A stretch of DNA of 64,000 nt. Source: Hemileia vastatrix (Eukaryota; Basidiomycota; Pucciniomycetes; Pucciniales; Zaghouaniaceae). Shown here in pieces: positions 21,702 through 32,462 of this stretch (position 1 is its first letter; each line of letters opens with the position of its first letter). A model generated the notes under the pieces. That model was not told where the DNA came from. It did not search any database and worked only from the letters and a program-made list of their open reading frames with translations. Made by a program: the position numbers and the translations under genes. The stretch is taken from positions 1,543,501 to 1,607,500 of the forward strand of contig JASXTE010000005.1 of NCBI GenBank assembly GCA_030280995.1. Reading direction: 5' to 3'.

Positions 21702-22463
21702 TCAGGTACTAGTGGAATTACAGAGGGAATCAAGAGATGAAATGAAGTGTTCAGAATTAGCCTTGAACTGGTGAATGAGGTGTCTTCTGTTCTCAATGTC
21801 CTGTGGATCTCTAGCAGGAGTGGATTGGAAGTAGTGAAGCAGAAGTTGGTTCTGTTTAGATGTGTGTTGTTGGAACTTGGCCTTCATAGTGGGCAAGTGG
21901 TTTGGTGTTGGTGGTGCAATGGATCCTACATTGTCATCATCACTATCAGAAGATGGAGGAACTGAGAAGTCATCAGTTTTATAAAGTGGAAAGAAGAAAT
22001 GGAAGTTTTTACCATCAGATGGACCAGGGATGGTGGAACTTGTTGTTTTATGGGTTGTGGCACTCTTCTGGGAAGGGTGAAGCTTTTTGATTAATCTGGG
22101 TATCAGGATGGATGGCCTAGATCTTTTGGTGCTGGTAGAAGATGGACCAGGTTGAGGTGGAGGTGAATCTGTTGCAGAAGATAATGGACCAGGTCTGTAG
22201 CAGGGCTTCTTTCTAGATTGGAAGACATTGCAGGACGTTCTGTATGGATGGAAAGGTGGTGTCATGGTGCAGATTAGATTATTGTCAATGCAGTATTGGC
22301 AAGGACCCATTTCAGAGGCATGTTTAGGAAGAAGGTTGAACATGGTGGTTTGATGAAGAAAGAATGTGGACATTCTTAATTGGAGGGAGGATGTGGTCTT
22401 CCAACATTGGCAGGGGCCTTTGTTGTGCGATTTGGTGTTGTTTGGACATGTCTTAATTGACAT
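21702..22463 (-). CDS. B antisense gene 2, Zn2Cys6-like, intact frame
   Basis: A single 253-codon frame from ATG 22463 to the stop at 21702, opposite to B. Residues 54-86 hold CQYCIDNNLIC, 12 residues, then CNVFQSRKKPC: the six-position cluster spacing with Phe at the fifth position. The relic at 52.7 kb also has Phe there (CEVFSLNKFKC), so this is a lineage feature rather than a random loss. A Ser/Pro-rich linker and acidic SDSDDDN follow, then a helical C-terminus (LLLHYFQSTPARDPQDIENR) matching the relic's FLTYFQETPANNTEYLIKRR. Extra Cys residues near the N-terminus may also bind metal. A nuclear DNA-binding role is inference from the cluster only. Confidence 0.6.
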   Translation of the reverse strand: MSIKTCPNNTKSHNKGPCQCWKTTSSLQLRMSTFFLHQTTMFNLLPKHASEMGPCQYCIDNNLICTMTPPFHPYRTSCNVFQSRKKPCYRPGPLSSATDSPPPQPGPSSTSTKRSRPSILIPRLIKKLHPSQKSATTHKTTSSTIPGPSDGKNFHFFFPLYKTDDFSVPPSSDSDDDNVGSIAPPTPNHLPTMKAKFQQHTSKQNQLLLHYFQSTPARDPQDIENRRHLIHQFKANSEHFISSLDSLCNSTST

Positions 22464-23459
22464 CTGTTGAGGAATTAGGTATTTTTCTGGTTATATTCCA
22501 TGTATATTGGGTTTGCAGGTATTTGGGTACTATCATTGGATAGCCCCGGTTTTTCTCTATATTTTATGTCTTGTAGACATTTTTCATATTCTAAGTTTTA
22601 AGGGGTCATTTCTTCATTTTTCATTTATAAAAGATAGCTGTTTAATTTTGTTTTTCATGTTTTATGGGCTAACCTTAAGTCTTAGGGTTATGTGCTTAGT
22701 ACCATTGGATAGAGCTCATTTTTTTCTATATTTCATGTCTCAATGTTGTTATAGTGAAATTCCGTGTTTTAAAGGTTTTAGTAGTTGTAGTTTTTTTTAA
22801 GTAGATTAGGTGTTTTTATTGGTTCTCTGGCTTCAGGGAGGCCGTGCCGCTTCAGGCGGTGCCTCTGACGTTGGGCAGCCCGCCCGCCTCTGTTTTAGAA
22901 GGTTGGGGAGCACTTCTGGAGGGTTTTTATTTAATTTGGTGGGTGCGCATGGGCTCTTAGTTAGTGGTCTGTGTGTAAATAGTGAATAAGACAGTTTGGG
23001 GCAACCTTAATCATCATACAACCATCCGGAGGTGATATCATTGTTCCTCACTCAGTTTTCACTGTTTTCTGGCCACAATTGGCTGTGTTTGTTGCAAGTG
23101 AGTTCTTCATTTGACTTAACTTTGGCAACTGTTTTCTCTGTTATAGTCTTGCAAGCTATAGCAAGTATTATTGCTGTCTCTGGTGTAGATTTGCAGCCTA
23201 CATCAAGTATCTTTTCTGTCTCTGGTGTGGACATTGGTCTACATTTCAGTTCTTTGGTTTGGTAGTCTGTCTGGGGACTACTTTCTTGGCTCATCAAGCA
23301 GTCAAGTGTATTGGAAAAGGGGCTTTTGGTAAACAGGAACCAATTTACTGTAGCAGGTAAATCTCACTTATTTTTCTAAAGGGACAGGGGATTTTCTCTC
23401 TGGTTTTTCTCCAACTCCCTTGGTCAAGGCCTATAGCTAGTACTATAGGATTGTCTACA
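22464..23459. other. Unresolved region after B, possible 3' LTR
   Basis: No gene seen. A TGTTGAGG start at 22465 would suit an LTR beginning directly after antisense gene 2, but the end cannot be set without a second copy. A short GC-rich patch (22836-22890) and two imperfect direct repeats of about 54 bp around GTCTCTGGTGTRGA (23150-23240) are the only structure. Confidence 0.3.
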
Positions 23460-24619
23460 GCGCTATAAAATTGAGAATATCAAAATTGCGCTTTGACAGA
23501 TCAATTTGTCTCATTTAGGACTATTGATTTGGCTATTTAAATGCATAAAAATAACACTTTCCAAATTTGGTGTTTTTTATGCCAGAAATGGCTTCTGTGT
23601 ACTGGCCATATACTGCCTGCTTTTTTCCTGTGTGAATAGCTTCATTTTTAGCAAAGTTAGCTTTTTCACACTATAATTACCCCACATTCTATGCCCACTG
23701 TGGGGAAACACACTAAAATAGGCAACAGGCGCTTATTTAGTGTCCTAGCTTAATTAATAATGCATTGACCTTGTTTATATGAACTAATTTCATTAATAAC
23801 CTCACTCTTGCCGTCTTATTTCATCACCACGCTTAAATTCACCTAATTTTAGTCAAGGATTTATCTGTGCAAGCGCCTGCCAAGGACTGCATGTAGTTAC
23901 CCCACATCTCACGCTCTTTTTTGAGTTTTTGGGTGGTTTCTCAGTCAATTTTGTTTATTTTTGGATGGGAATTTCATGTAGTATAATGTCAGGATTAGCC
24001 CCTCCATTTCTACAGTGAATTTCCCTTATTATTAAGCTATTATTAACCTTAAAAAAGTCTCATTTAGTCTTTTATATTATTGTTTTATACGCATATACTC
24101 TCTTTTTGTCTTTTTCTTTAATTTTGATGGATTTCCCTTATTATTATAGGATTTTGACGGGTGTTACTCTTCTAATTATGTCATTGATTACTGGGGATGT
24201 TGATGGGCATGTCTATTAGTTTTTGTGAGGCGTCATTAACTGTGTATTGGATGGTACATCAAGGGAATTATTGGGGAACTCAGTGTGTATAAAAGGAGGA
24301 GGTTTTTGGGTCTTGTTTCTACATTCTTTATCATTACAATTTACACCATATAACCAAAGCAATTACAATAAAATTCAATTAGTACTTTTATAAGACTTTT
24401 GAGTAGTATCTGAATTATTATAATCTATTTTTCTACCAACTAAAAAGATTTTAAGCCACATATAAAAGTAGTGAGAATTATATTACTGAGACCTTTATTC
24501 TGAATTATATTTTACTATTTGTTGGATTTGTACTACAGTATTCATATAGGACCATTTAAATCTTCTAGACAAAGACTTTTCAAGCTAGTTCACATCCTTT
24601 TAGTTGATCTTAGCCTGAC
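23460..24619 (+). repeat. 5'-truncated C-family LTR (copy X)
   Basis: Matches the C LTRs from the block GCGCTTTGACAGATCAATTT to the end TTAGCCTGACA, but lacks about the first 320 bp. It keeps the TATA box (24298-24306). It abuts the C 5' LTR directly, so the pair may be a leftover of LTR-LTR recombination or a nested insertion. Confidence 0.7.
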
Positions 24620-26067
24620 AATTTTTGTTAAACATATGAATTATACATGGGAACAATAAATTAAAGTACACAAGCTGCATACATAAGTAAAAATTATGAT
24701 AAAATACAATATATGCCAGTTTAAAACCTTATATACATGCATATAACCACCCTTTATAAGTCTTATGTACTTAATATTAAGTTTGAATATTTTAGAGTAA
24801 TCCTAAGAACCTTAAATATATGGCTACATAATTTTTAAGTAGACTTAAAGCTGTTGTTTTCATTGTTTTATGTAAAAATCAATAAATGCACTTCAAATCA
24901 CTTAAAAGTTGAGTATATACACTATAAATTTAATAAAATTTAAAATGCGCTTTGACAGATCAATTTGTCTTAATTAGAACTATTTATTTGGCTACTCAAA
25001 TGCATAAAAACAACACTTTTTAGTTTTGGTGTTTTTTATTCCAGAAATGGCTTTGGTGTGCTTGCCACACACTGCCTGAATTTTTCCATGTGAATAGCTT
25101 CATTTTTAGCAAAGTTAGCTTTTTCACACTATAATTACCTCACATTCTATGCCCACTCTGAGGAAACATGCTAAAATAGGCAGCAGGTGCTTATTTAGTG
25201 TCCTGATTTAATTATAGGTGCATTGACCCTTATTATATGCACTAATTTCAATAATAACCTCAAACTTGGTGCTGTACTTCACTACCACACTTAAATTTGC
25301 CTAAATTAGTCAAGGATTTACCCATGCAAGCGCCTTCCAAGGAATGCATGTAGTTACCCCACATCTCACACCCTTTTTTGGGTTTTTAAGTGGTTTCTCA
25401 GTCAATTTTGGTTATTTTTGAATGGGGATTTCACATTATTTAATGTAATTATTAGCCCCATAATTTCTACTATTTATCCCCCTTCATATTGAGTAATAAT
25501 TAGTCTTAATTTTACCTTTTTAGTCTTTTATTTTAATGCATTACACGCATACACTCTCTTTCTTTCTTATTCTTTATTTTTTATGGATTATCTCTATTAC
25601 TACAAGATTTTGGCGGGTGATATCATTCTAATTATGTCACTGGTAACTCTTTATGTTGTTGGAAATGTCTATTAGTTGGAATGAGGCATCATTAACTGTT
25701 TATAGAGCTGGTAAATCAAGGGGTTCATTGGGGAAGTTATTGGGTATAAAAGGAGGGGGTTTTTGGTCTTGTTTTCTACATTCTTTATCATTAAAATTAA
25801 ATATATAACCAATACAATTAAAATACATATCAATAGCAATTATAAAGTCTTTGAGTAGTATCTGAATTATTAAATCTATTTTTCTGCAAACTATAAGATA
25901 GTAAGCCATATATAATTAGTGAGATTTTAATTACTGAGACCCTTATAATGAGTTATATTTTAATACTTATTGGATTTGTACTACAGTATTCATATAGGAC
26001 GATTAGAAACTTCTAGACAACTGACCATTCAAGCTATTTCACTTCTCTGTACTTGATCCCAGTCTGA
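24620..26067 (+). repeat. C 5' LTR (copy Y)
   Basis: Matches copy Z (36553-38043) except for about 45 bp missing at its 5' end, where it joins copy X. TATA box TATAAAAGG at 25745-25753. It ends near CAGTCTGA (26067). Confidence 0.8.
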
Positions 26068-26071
26068 AAAT

Positions 26072-26084
26072 TGGGGACCTTTCC
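26072..26084 (+). other. Putative tRNA primer binding site of C
   Basis: TGGGGACCTTTCC follows the LTR after four bases. It begins with TGG, as expected for pairing to a tRNA 3' CCA end. D has TGGGGGCCTTTCC in the same place. The tRNA was not identified. Confidence 0.5.
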
Positions 26085-26672
26085 TCAAGAATTCTGTTGG
26101 TAATCTTCCAGTTAGTAAAACAATTCAAAAAAGAGGCTACAAGTAAATAAAATCCCTATAGAAATATTTGGATAATTAAAACAGGTTGGGGTCACTTATA
26201 TAGTGATTTCAAAAAAATAAGCCCTCTTATATAATAAAATTGTGATATTGAATCAACAATTTTACCACTAATTTAACATAAAAATTGTTCTTAGTGGGAG
26301 TGTGTAAATATTCCAATTAATTTTGTGATCTTTGAAGATAATAAACCATATGAAAAAAACTGATTAATTGTTTTCTTTTATCAGGACTCTTAATCCCTTT
26401 TTATTGGTTTGTAAAACTCATTTAATATTTAGAAATAATATTACTGACAAATTTTCTTTTTTAAATATAAAAAAACAGCTACATATTGTAGACCAGTTAA
26501 ATCAAGTGACCACATAAAAAGCATATTTGACTTTTGGCACTTATAAATTAACTTAATACCTACAAGTAGGCAATTAAATTGTCTTCAGTAGTATTGATTA
26601 ATACTGATAAAACTCCATTTTTGAAGTTTTAAAATCTCAAATTTCAATTTTTGATTTAAATTTCACATAAAA

Positions 26673-27501
26673 ATGTGTGACAACAACAATGATATTGTGA
26701 GTAATAAGGCAAAACCTTATGACTTAAGAACTAAAGCTGAAAGACCGGTTACAGTATGCTCAAATGGAGGGCCAGGATTCTCCTACCAACAGCAACACTC
26801 CACAGATGTCTCTGGAGGAATGGAAAGACTTTTAAAACAAGTATCAATAAAAAAACAAAAAATACTTTGCAAGAACAAATTCACTCCCTATCCACTCTTC
26901 TAAACACCCTAACAATAGGAGTCAAAAATATAGTAGACCAGATGAAAAATATGGAGAAAAGAGCCCCACAGGGTCTCATAGAAGTCAACCGAGCTCTAGT
27001 GGAAATAAAAGTTCAACAAAAAACAGTTTCACCTAACAATTCTATGGTGGCAACAGCCACACCTCCAGCCCAAGAGGTGGACCAAAATATAACAGTAAGA
27101 AAATGGAAGTGGTACTGGTATGCCCAAAACTACAACAACCCTCCACAGCAGGGCTACAGCAGTCACCCTTACAGGGGAAAGGCAGGGAGAGGCAGGGAAA
27201 ATGGAATAAGACCTTGGTAAGTCATCAATCTTCTCATGGTCAGTTATATAATAATAACAATGAATTACTTATGGTTAATGAGATTGATAGAGAGTTACTG
27301 GATATAATTGATCAATATTTAAAAAATTATTCATTTGAAAATAACATGTTAAACTTGTCTTTACATGATGAAAATGTACATAGTTTTATTGATCACCAGG
27401 ATAATACTAGTCAAATTAAAATGGAACCAAATGAAGTAAATCTTGAGCCTGATGATGAGTCTTCTGAATTGGACACGGAAAAAATTGAATATTTTTTATA
27501 A
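26673..27501 (+). pseudogene. C leader ORFs upstream of gag
   Basis: Three overlapping frames (26673-26903, 26756-27220, 27103-27501) correspond to the D ORF1 region. The middle one ends in RENGIRPW followed by TAA and overlaps a GTAAGT. The corresponding D frame ends in PPLPW in the same context. The middle part is helical (SLSTLLNTLTIGVKNI), like the D coiled coil. Function unknown; possibly an N-terminal gag extension. Confidence 0.5.
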
Positions 27502-27555
27502 GAAAATCCAATGGAATCAAAAATCATTAGCAAATTATTATTAAGAATTTAAAAA

Positions 27556-28885
27556 TTGGAAGAATTCTCTAGAGAGTCAAACAATAATACAGAAAGTTTA
27601 TTATTGAACCTCACACAATCATTGAGTACCACAGCCAATAGGATAAAAATCATTGAGAATTCAAATAGTGAATTAACCCATGAAAATAAAAGATTAATTT
27701 CTGAGATTAAGAAGTTACAAGATAAATTAGAACATTCTCAGAATATTATGGCTACCATAGAGGGACATGTAAAGTTGTCTTTTTCAAATGTGAATGATAC
27801 CTTAACACATGTACCTGTAATAGGGATAGGTTACAAAGAGTAGAAATTGAAGTAGCTAACATTTTGAAAAATACTGATAAAGTAAAGGACAATACCTCCT
27901 ATGCGTAAAGAGTGCCAGTTTTTATGAAACACTCAGATGATATACCAATGATTGAAGATGAAAATAGTGTCATGGGATCTGAGAATATAAAATCAGTAAG
28001 GGATGAAATAAATGATCATCTTTCTAAAGTAAGTTAATTACTTAATATTCCTCAGGTTAGGGAAGAAAGAACTAACTGAAAGAACTGGCCTAAGTCATAT
28101 CAGTAACCTTCTTTTGACAGGGATTTGAAGCCTGATTGGCAACAATTCATTCAGAGAATTGATAACTTAAAATTTTCATACAAATTACCTGATGAAGAAA
28201 TTACATCAAAATTAATATCTTTATTTACAGATGTGGCCTTATTATGTCTTGAATAATTATTTAGTGAGGGAATTAACTACTTCTGGAATGAATGGAAGGC
28301 ACTAATTGAAAGGCAATTTGGTGGCCCAAAATTTAGAATCACTCAACAAAGGTTGTATGAGAAAGCCAGATATAATCCAAATTCTGGAGATGAACCCATC
28401 GTCTTTTTAATGAATTTAATTAAAATCATGAAAGCTAAGGATCCAAAAATGGATCATGATGAGTGGAAAGAGAAAATAATATATAAATTGCCTATATCAG
28501 TCAGAGACATTATTGTTGCTAGAACTGAAACCATCAGAGATACTTCTGGGTTTATTAATATATGCAATGAAATATTATTGAACCACAAATAAGAAGCCAG
28601 GTATAATAATTACAAGAAAAGTGTTGAGGTAGTAAAACCTACTACAAATAAGGTACCAGTGGAGAAGAAAAAACCTTCAGATCCCCTTGTCCCTAAAAGA
28701 CAGGAAAATAACACATGCTACAAATGTAATGAACCTTGGGATAAAGTTCATACTTGTAAGAAAAGAATAAATGTTATAGAAAGCTCACAAGATTCTGAAC
28801 AAAGTAATCATGAAGATGAAAAGGAGGAATCTAGTGATGATTGTAAAAGTAAAATTTCTTACAGTGATAATGAAAATGAGATATA
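27556..28885 (+). pseudogene. C gag, cut by a DNA transposon
   Basis: Weakly open frames match D gag: a coiled-coil segment (27556-27843), then capsid (DWQQFIQRIDNLK-like, 28130 onward). Next comes PIVFLMNLIK-type sequence at 28353-28592. The zinc knuckle CYKCNEPWDKVHTC (C-x2-C-x7-H-x-C) lies near 28720. Several stops are present. The acidic tail after the knuckle is interrupted at 28885 by the transposon, and the downstream frame resumes at 32463. Confidence 0.7.
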
Positions 28886-31800
28886 CACAGGGTAAAATAA
28901 AAGAGGACTGGTAAGCAAGTTGTTTTTGAGAAATCATAGAGTAATCTATAAAGTAACCTTCAAGGAACCTTATTTTTAGTATTTGAGCTTTGTACAGATA
29001 AAATTTGCAAAATTGATTTTGAATAATTTGGAAATCTGATTAACCAGTGACTCTTTCAACAGAGATTTCAAATGGTAAGCACATTGCAATACTCAAATAC
29101 CTCATTTAATCCAAAAACCTTGGAAAATTTTTAAAATTATTTTTGCCTAATTCCAAAGTTGTAACTAATTGCTTGTTTGAATAGCTAATCTTATTTGGAA
29201 GACAAATTTACATTTAATAATCCTCCTCACTCATATCATTTTCCATCATAAGCTACTCTGCTTTTAATCTTTGAATATTGATAGATACTTATTGGAAGAA
29301 TAAATTTGAATAAACATATCAAAATGGTAAAGCATCCTTTATGCATATAGCTTTATGAGTAGAAATGCTCTCAATTTTCTTGAAGAAGAAGGAAATATTT
29401 GATTAAAAGTCAGGTTGATTTTTTAACCCTATGCAGCCAAAAATCAGTGCTGCAATTTGTGAAGAATATGAAATTTACCAAATAATTATAGGAATGGATT
29501 TTATAATTTTAATAAACCCTTACAACATCAAAATTTGGTCTAGGATCTATAATTTTTATATTATTGAAGCTAGTAGAAATGTGCATAGAGAAATGTGTTT
29601 TCACTAATCCATGAAAATTTTTAATATTTCGGACTAATTGATTTAATATTCCATAAAAAATATGTCCATAAGTTGCGCATCCATTGAAATTAAAAAAGGT
29701 TCTGCAAATTTGAAATTTCAAAAGGAAAGAAAACCCCCCCCATATTTATAAAACCAATCAAATTTACATTACTGAAGCACAAAGTCAGGTAAATTTTTGG
29801 AAGTATTTTTCACATACATGAATTATTTTTTTAATGAATAACATAATTGGGATGGAATTCTCTGTATATATAACAAGATTCATCTAAAATAAGTTATCTC
29901 ACATGCTAGAAGGTGTCTCCCCCCAACTGAACTTCTATAATTCAGGAAATAATATGGACCTTCTAGCAGGTGCCACTTGTTTTTATCATTATAAGAAACT
30001 AAGTGTAAATAATATATCAAAAGAAAATAATATTTAAAAATTTGAATAAATTTTCATATCTGAAATTTATATGTCAATGTATTTTTTCAGGATGAAAAAA
30101 AAAAATTCATCCACAATTAACATCAAAAAATGTTCTTCCAGATGTGAAATTAAAGGTGCTACTTCATTTAGCCTGAGTAGTTACAAACCCTTATTCAAAA
30201 ATATTTTCAATAAAATTTTGGTTTCCTTTTAGAACCATAGTATGAAGATTTTACATTATCTAATGAAATCCATTTATCCCATGTAAATTGGAAAGATTTT
30301 TATCCATGATGTACCAGAAGTTGAAAGCATAAACTTCATATGATTGAATGAAATAATTTAAATACAAATAGATTTAAATGAAATTATCAATTTTTCTAAA
30401 TTCTCAAATTTATTTTTTCCAATCTTTTGACATCCCAGAAATATTTTTTATGAAATATATCATGTTAACCTATTACAAAGTCACCATGAATAATCAAACA
30501 CATGTTTAGTTTATGAAAGTGTGATTTTAAACAATTTAGATTAAAATTTTACAAAAGTATTTCTTTTAAATAAAAATGAATTAAAATAAAAATAATAACA
30601 GAATAAAAAAGGAAAGTTTTTGTCTTGCTCCATAAATAATTACATTTTGACCTTTTTTTATCCTGTGTAAATTTTTATTAGCACTTTTTTCACCCCCTGG
30701 GGCCGCCACCAGGCCCAACTTGGGGCTAAGAAAGGGCTGACAATGTGTCAACTTAGTCTTATTAAAAATTACTAAGTTTAATCATAAGAAACTGACATAC
30801 TTCTTAAAGTCTTGTCTATCTTGATTTGCTCATGAAATAAATTTTTTTTTCATACTTAGCACTCATTGTTGATTTTTTCCTTCCCGTGATACCCCATAAT
30901 CATATATTATTTTCATTTTTAATTTATGAAGCACATATTTGCTCATTATTCAATAAGAATCATATAAAGAAGTTATTTTGGAGAAAAAGTTACTATAACC
31001 TATATTTTTTCATAAATTTTTTATCATTCTTCAAATTTCATGTCTTAAAAAAAATGGATTCTGTGTGCCTTCTTTTGATGTAATTTTTTTTAAAAAATTA
31101 TTATTAATGTTTAGACACTTTTTATAAATTTTATAATTTAGTTAAATTTTTTGGAATTTTTTTCTTAAAAAATAAGATTTTTGATGTCTCTTAAATGATT
31201 TTGTGATCTTGTGAATTTTTTTGAATTTTTTGTGGATATTTTCAATTTTGTGGGGAATTTTTTGGACCTAATATTTTTTTTGGCATTGTTTTGATTTTTT
31301 TTGATTGTTTTAATGCTTGAATAGGAATCATGTCACGTGCCAAAAAGATGCCGTGTTTTTTCAAGCACATGAATTGATTCCAATTCCTCTAGTGAAAGTT
31401 TTGAGATGGACCACAAATTTTCACAGAATTATATTTCTTATGGTCCATCTAACAACTTGCACTGAGGAATTGGGTTCCAGCCTTGTGCTTGAAAAGATGC
31501 AGCTTCTTTTTGGCATGTGACTTCAATCACAATTCAAATCATATGCTTGAAAAGACGCTGTGTCTTATTGGCACGTGACTTCAACTTCAATTCAAGCATT
31601 AAAACAGCGAGAGAAAATTCAAAAAAATGCAAAAAAACCAAAAACATCAAAAGAAACATAAAAAAAATGTAAAAAAAATTCAAAAAAATTCAAAAAAACA
31701 CCAAAATAAATTCAGATAATCACAAAAAAATTCTAAAAAATCTAAAAAAATTCAAAAAAAAAAATTTTAATTCAAAAAAATTCAAAAAAAGTCAAAACAA

Positions 31801-32462
31801 TTAATAAAAAAATAGTTCAAAAAAAATTCAAAAAATTACAAAAAAGATCTAAAAAATTCAGAAAACTTCAAAAAACTTCAAAAAAATCCAAAAAAATCCA
31901 AAAAAAATACAATTTGTTTAAAAAAAATTCCTAAAATTCAAAAAAATTTAAAAACTTCAATGAAGTGCTATTAAATTCACAAAAAATTCATAAAAATTAT
32001 TTAAAGGCCAAAAAAAATATGAAAAAATCTAACAATGCTAATAATTTGGAAAATTTTGAATATCAATATAAAATTAGAAAATGATTTTAATAATCAGCAG
32101 AAATTAAAATAAAAGCTTAGTAAATTTTAAAAATTGAATAAAAAACTTGATTCAGGAGAAAAAATTGAGGAAATTATTCCAAAAATATATAAAATAAAAA
32201 ATAAGATAAATCTATCTTTTTTTAAAGAGATTTGGTATTCATATATTTTTTTACTGGAAAATTCTTGACTCATACCAACTCCTGCTTTATTTTTTTCAAG
32301 GAAAATTGATGCATAGATGATAAAAATTTTGATTCTTGATTCATGAGGCAACCATTCTTCCAAAAAATATGGCCACTGGAGTTACTACTGAGGTTACTCT
32401 TGGGGTAGTCTGAGGGACAAAAAAATGACTTTCCTACAATTCTTCTTTTATTTTACCCTGTG
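28886..32462. mobile_element. 3.6-kb non-autonomous DNA transposon in C
   Basis: The ends are inverted repeats: left CACAGGGTAAAATAAAAGA, and the right end (reverse complement) begins with the same 19 bases. The insertion is flanked by ATA (28883-28885 and 32463-32465). D, which lacks it, has a continuous gag-protease frame here. The interior is very AT-rich, with no ORF above about 80 codons and no transposase motif, so it must depend on an enzyme encoded elsewhere. CAC ends and a 3-bp duplication suggest the CACTA group. It contains a foldback structure (31306-31606) and a smaller inverted repeat (GCTAGAAGGT with ACCTTCTAGC, 29905-29972). Confidence 0.85.
31306..31606. repeat. Long foldback palindrome inside the DNA transposon
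   Basis: The left arm carries TGTTTTAATGCTTGAAT (31306-31322), TCACGTGCC (31333-31341) and a GATGCCGTG...TTCAAGCA stretch. The right arm carries the complements: a TGCTTGAAAAGACGCTGTG stretch, GGCACGTGA (31570-31578) and ATTCAAGCATTAAAACA (31590-31606). An extra partial arm lies at 31480-31525. T-rich sequence (31100-31300) and A-rich (TTCAAAAAAA)-type sequence (31610-31960) extend the symmetry outward imperfectly. Confidence 0.75.

Larger units (their letters stand above)
13457..22463 (+). mobile_element. Ty3 element B (FIDD clade), 5' truncated
   Basis: Plus-strand remnant with reverse transcriptase, RNase H and integrase. A 4-kb 3' region follows, with tandem hairpin repeats, a minisatellite and two antisense genes. 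The 5' LTR, gag and protease are absent; the left edge is the A2 LTR. The coding part is split by a solo LTR (14775-16047). The true 3' end is uncertain: an LTR may follow in 22.46-23.46 kb, but no 5' copy is present to compare. Confidence 0.75.

Noticed and set aside
23052..23297. Minus-strand frame with three TPETxxIL-type repeats
   Set aside because: It follows two imperfect direct DNA repeats; short, unsupported by a second copy and without a recognisable domain.
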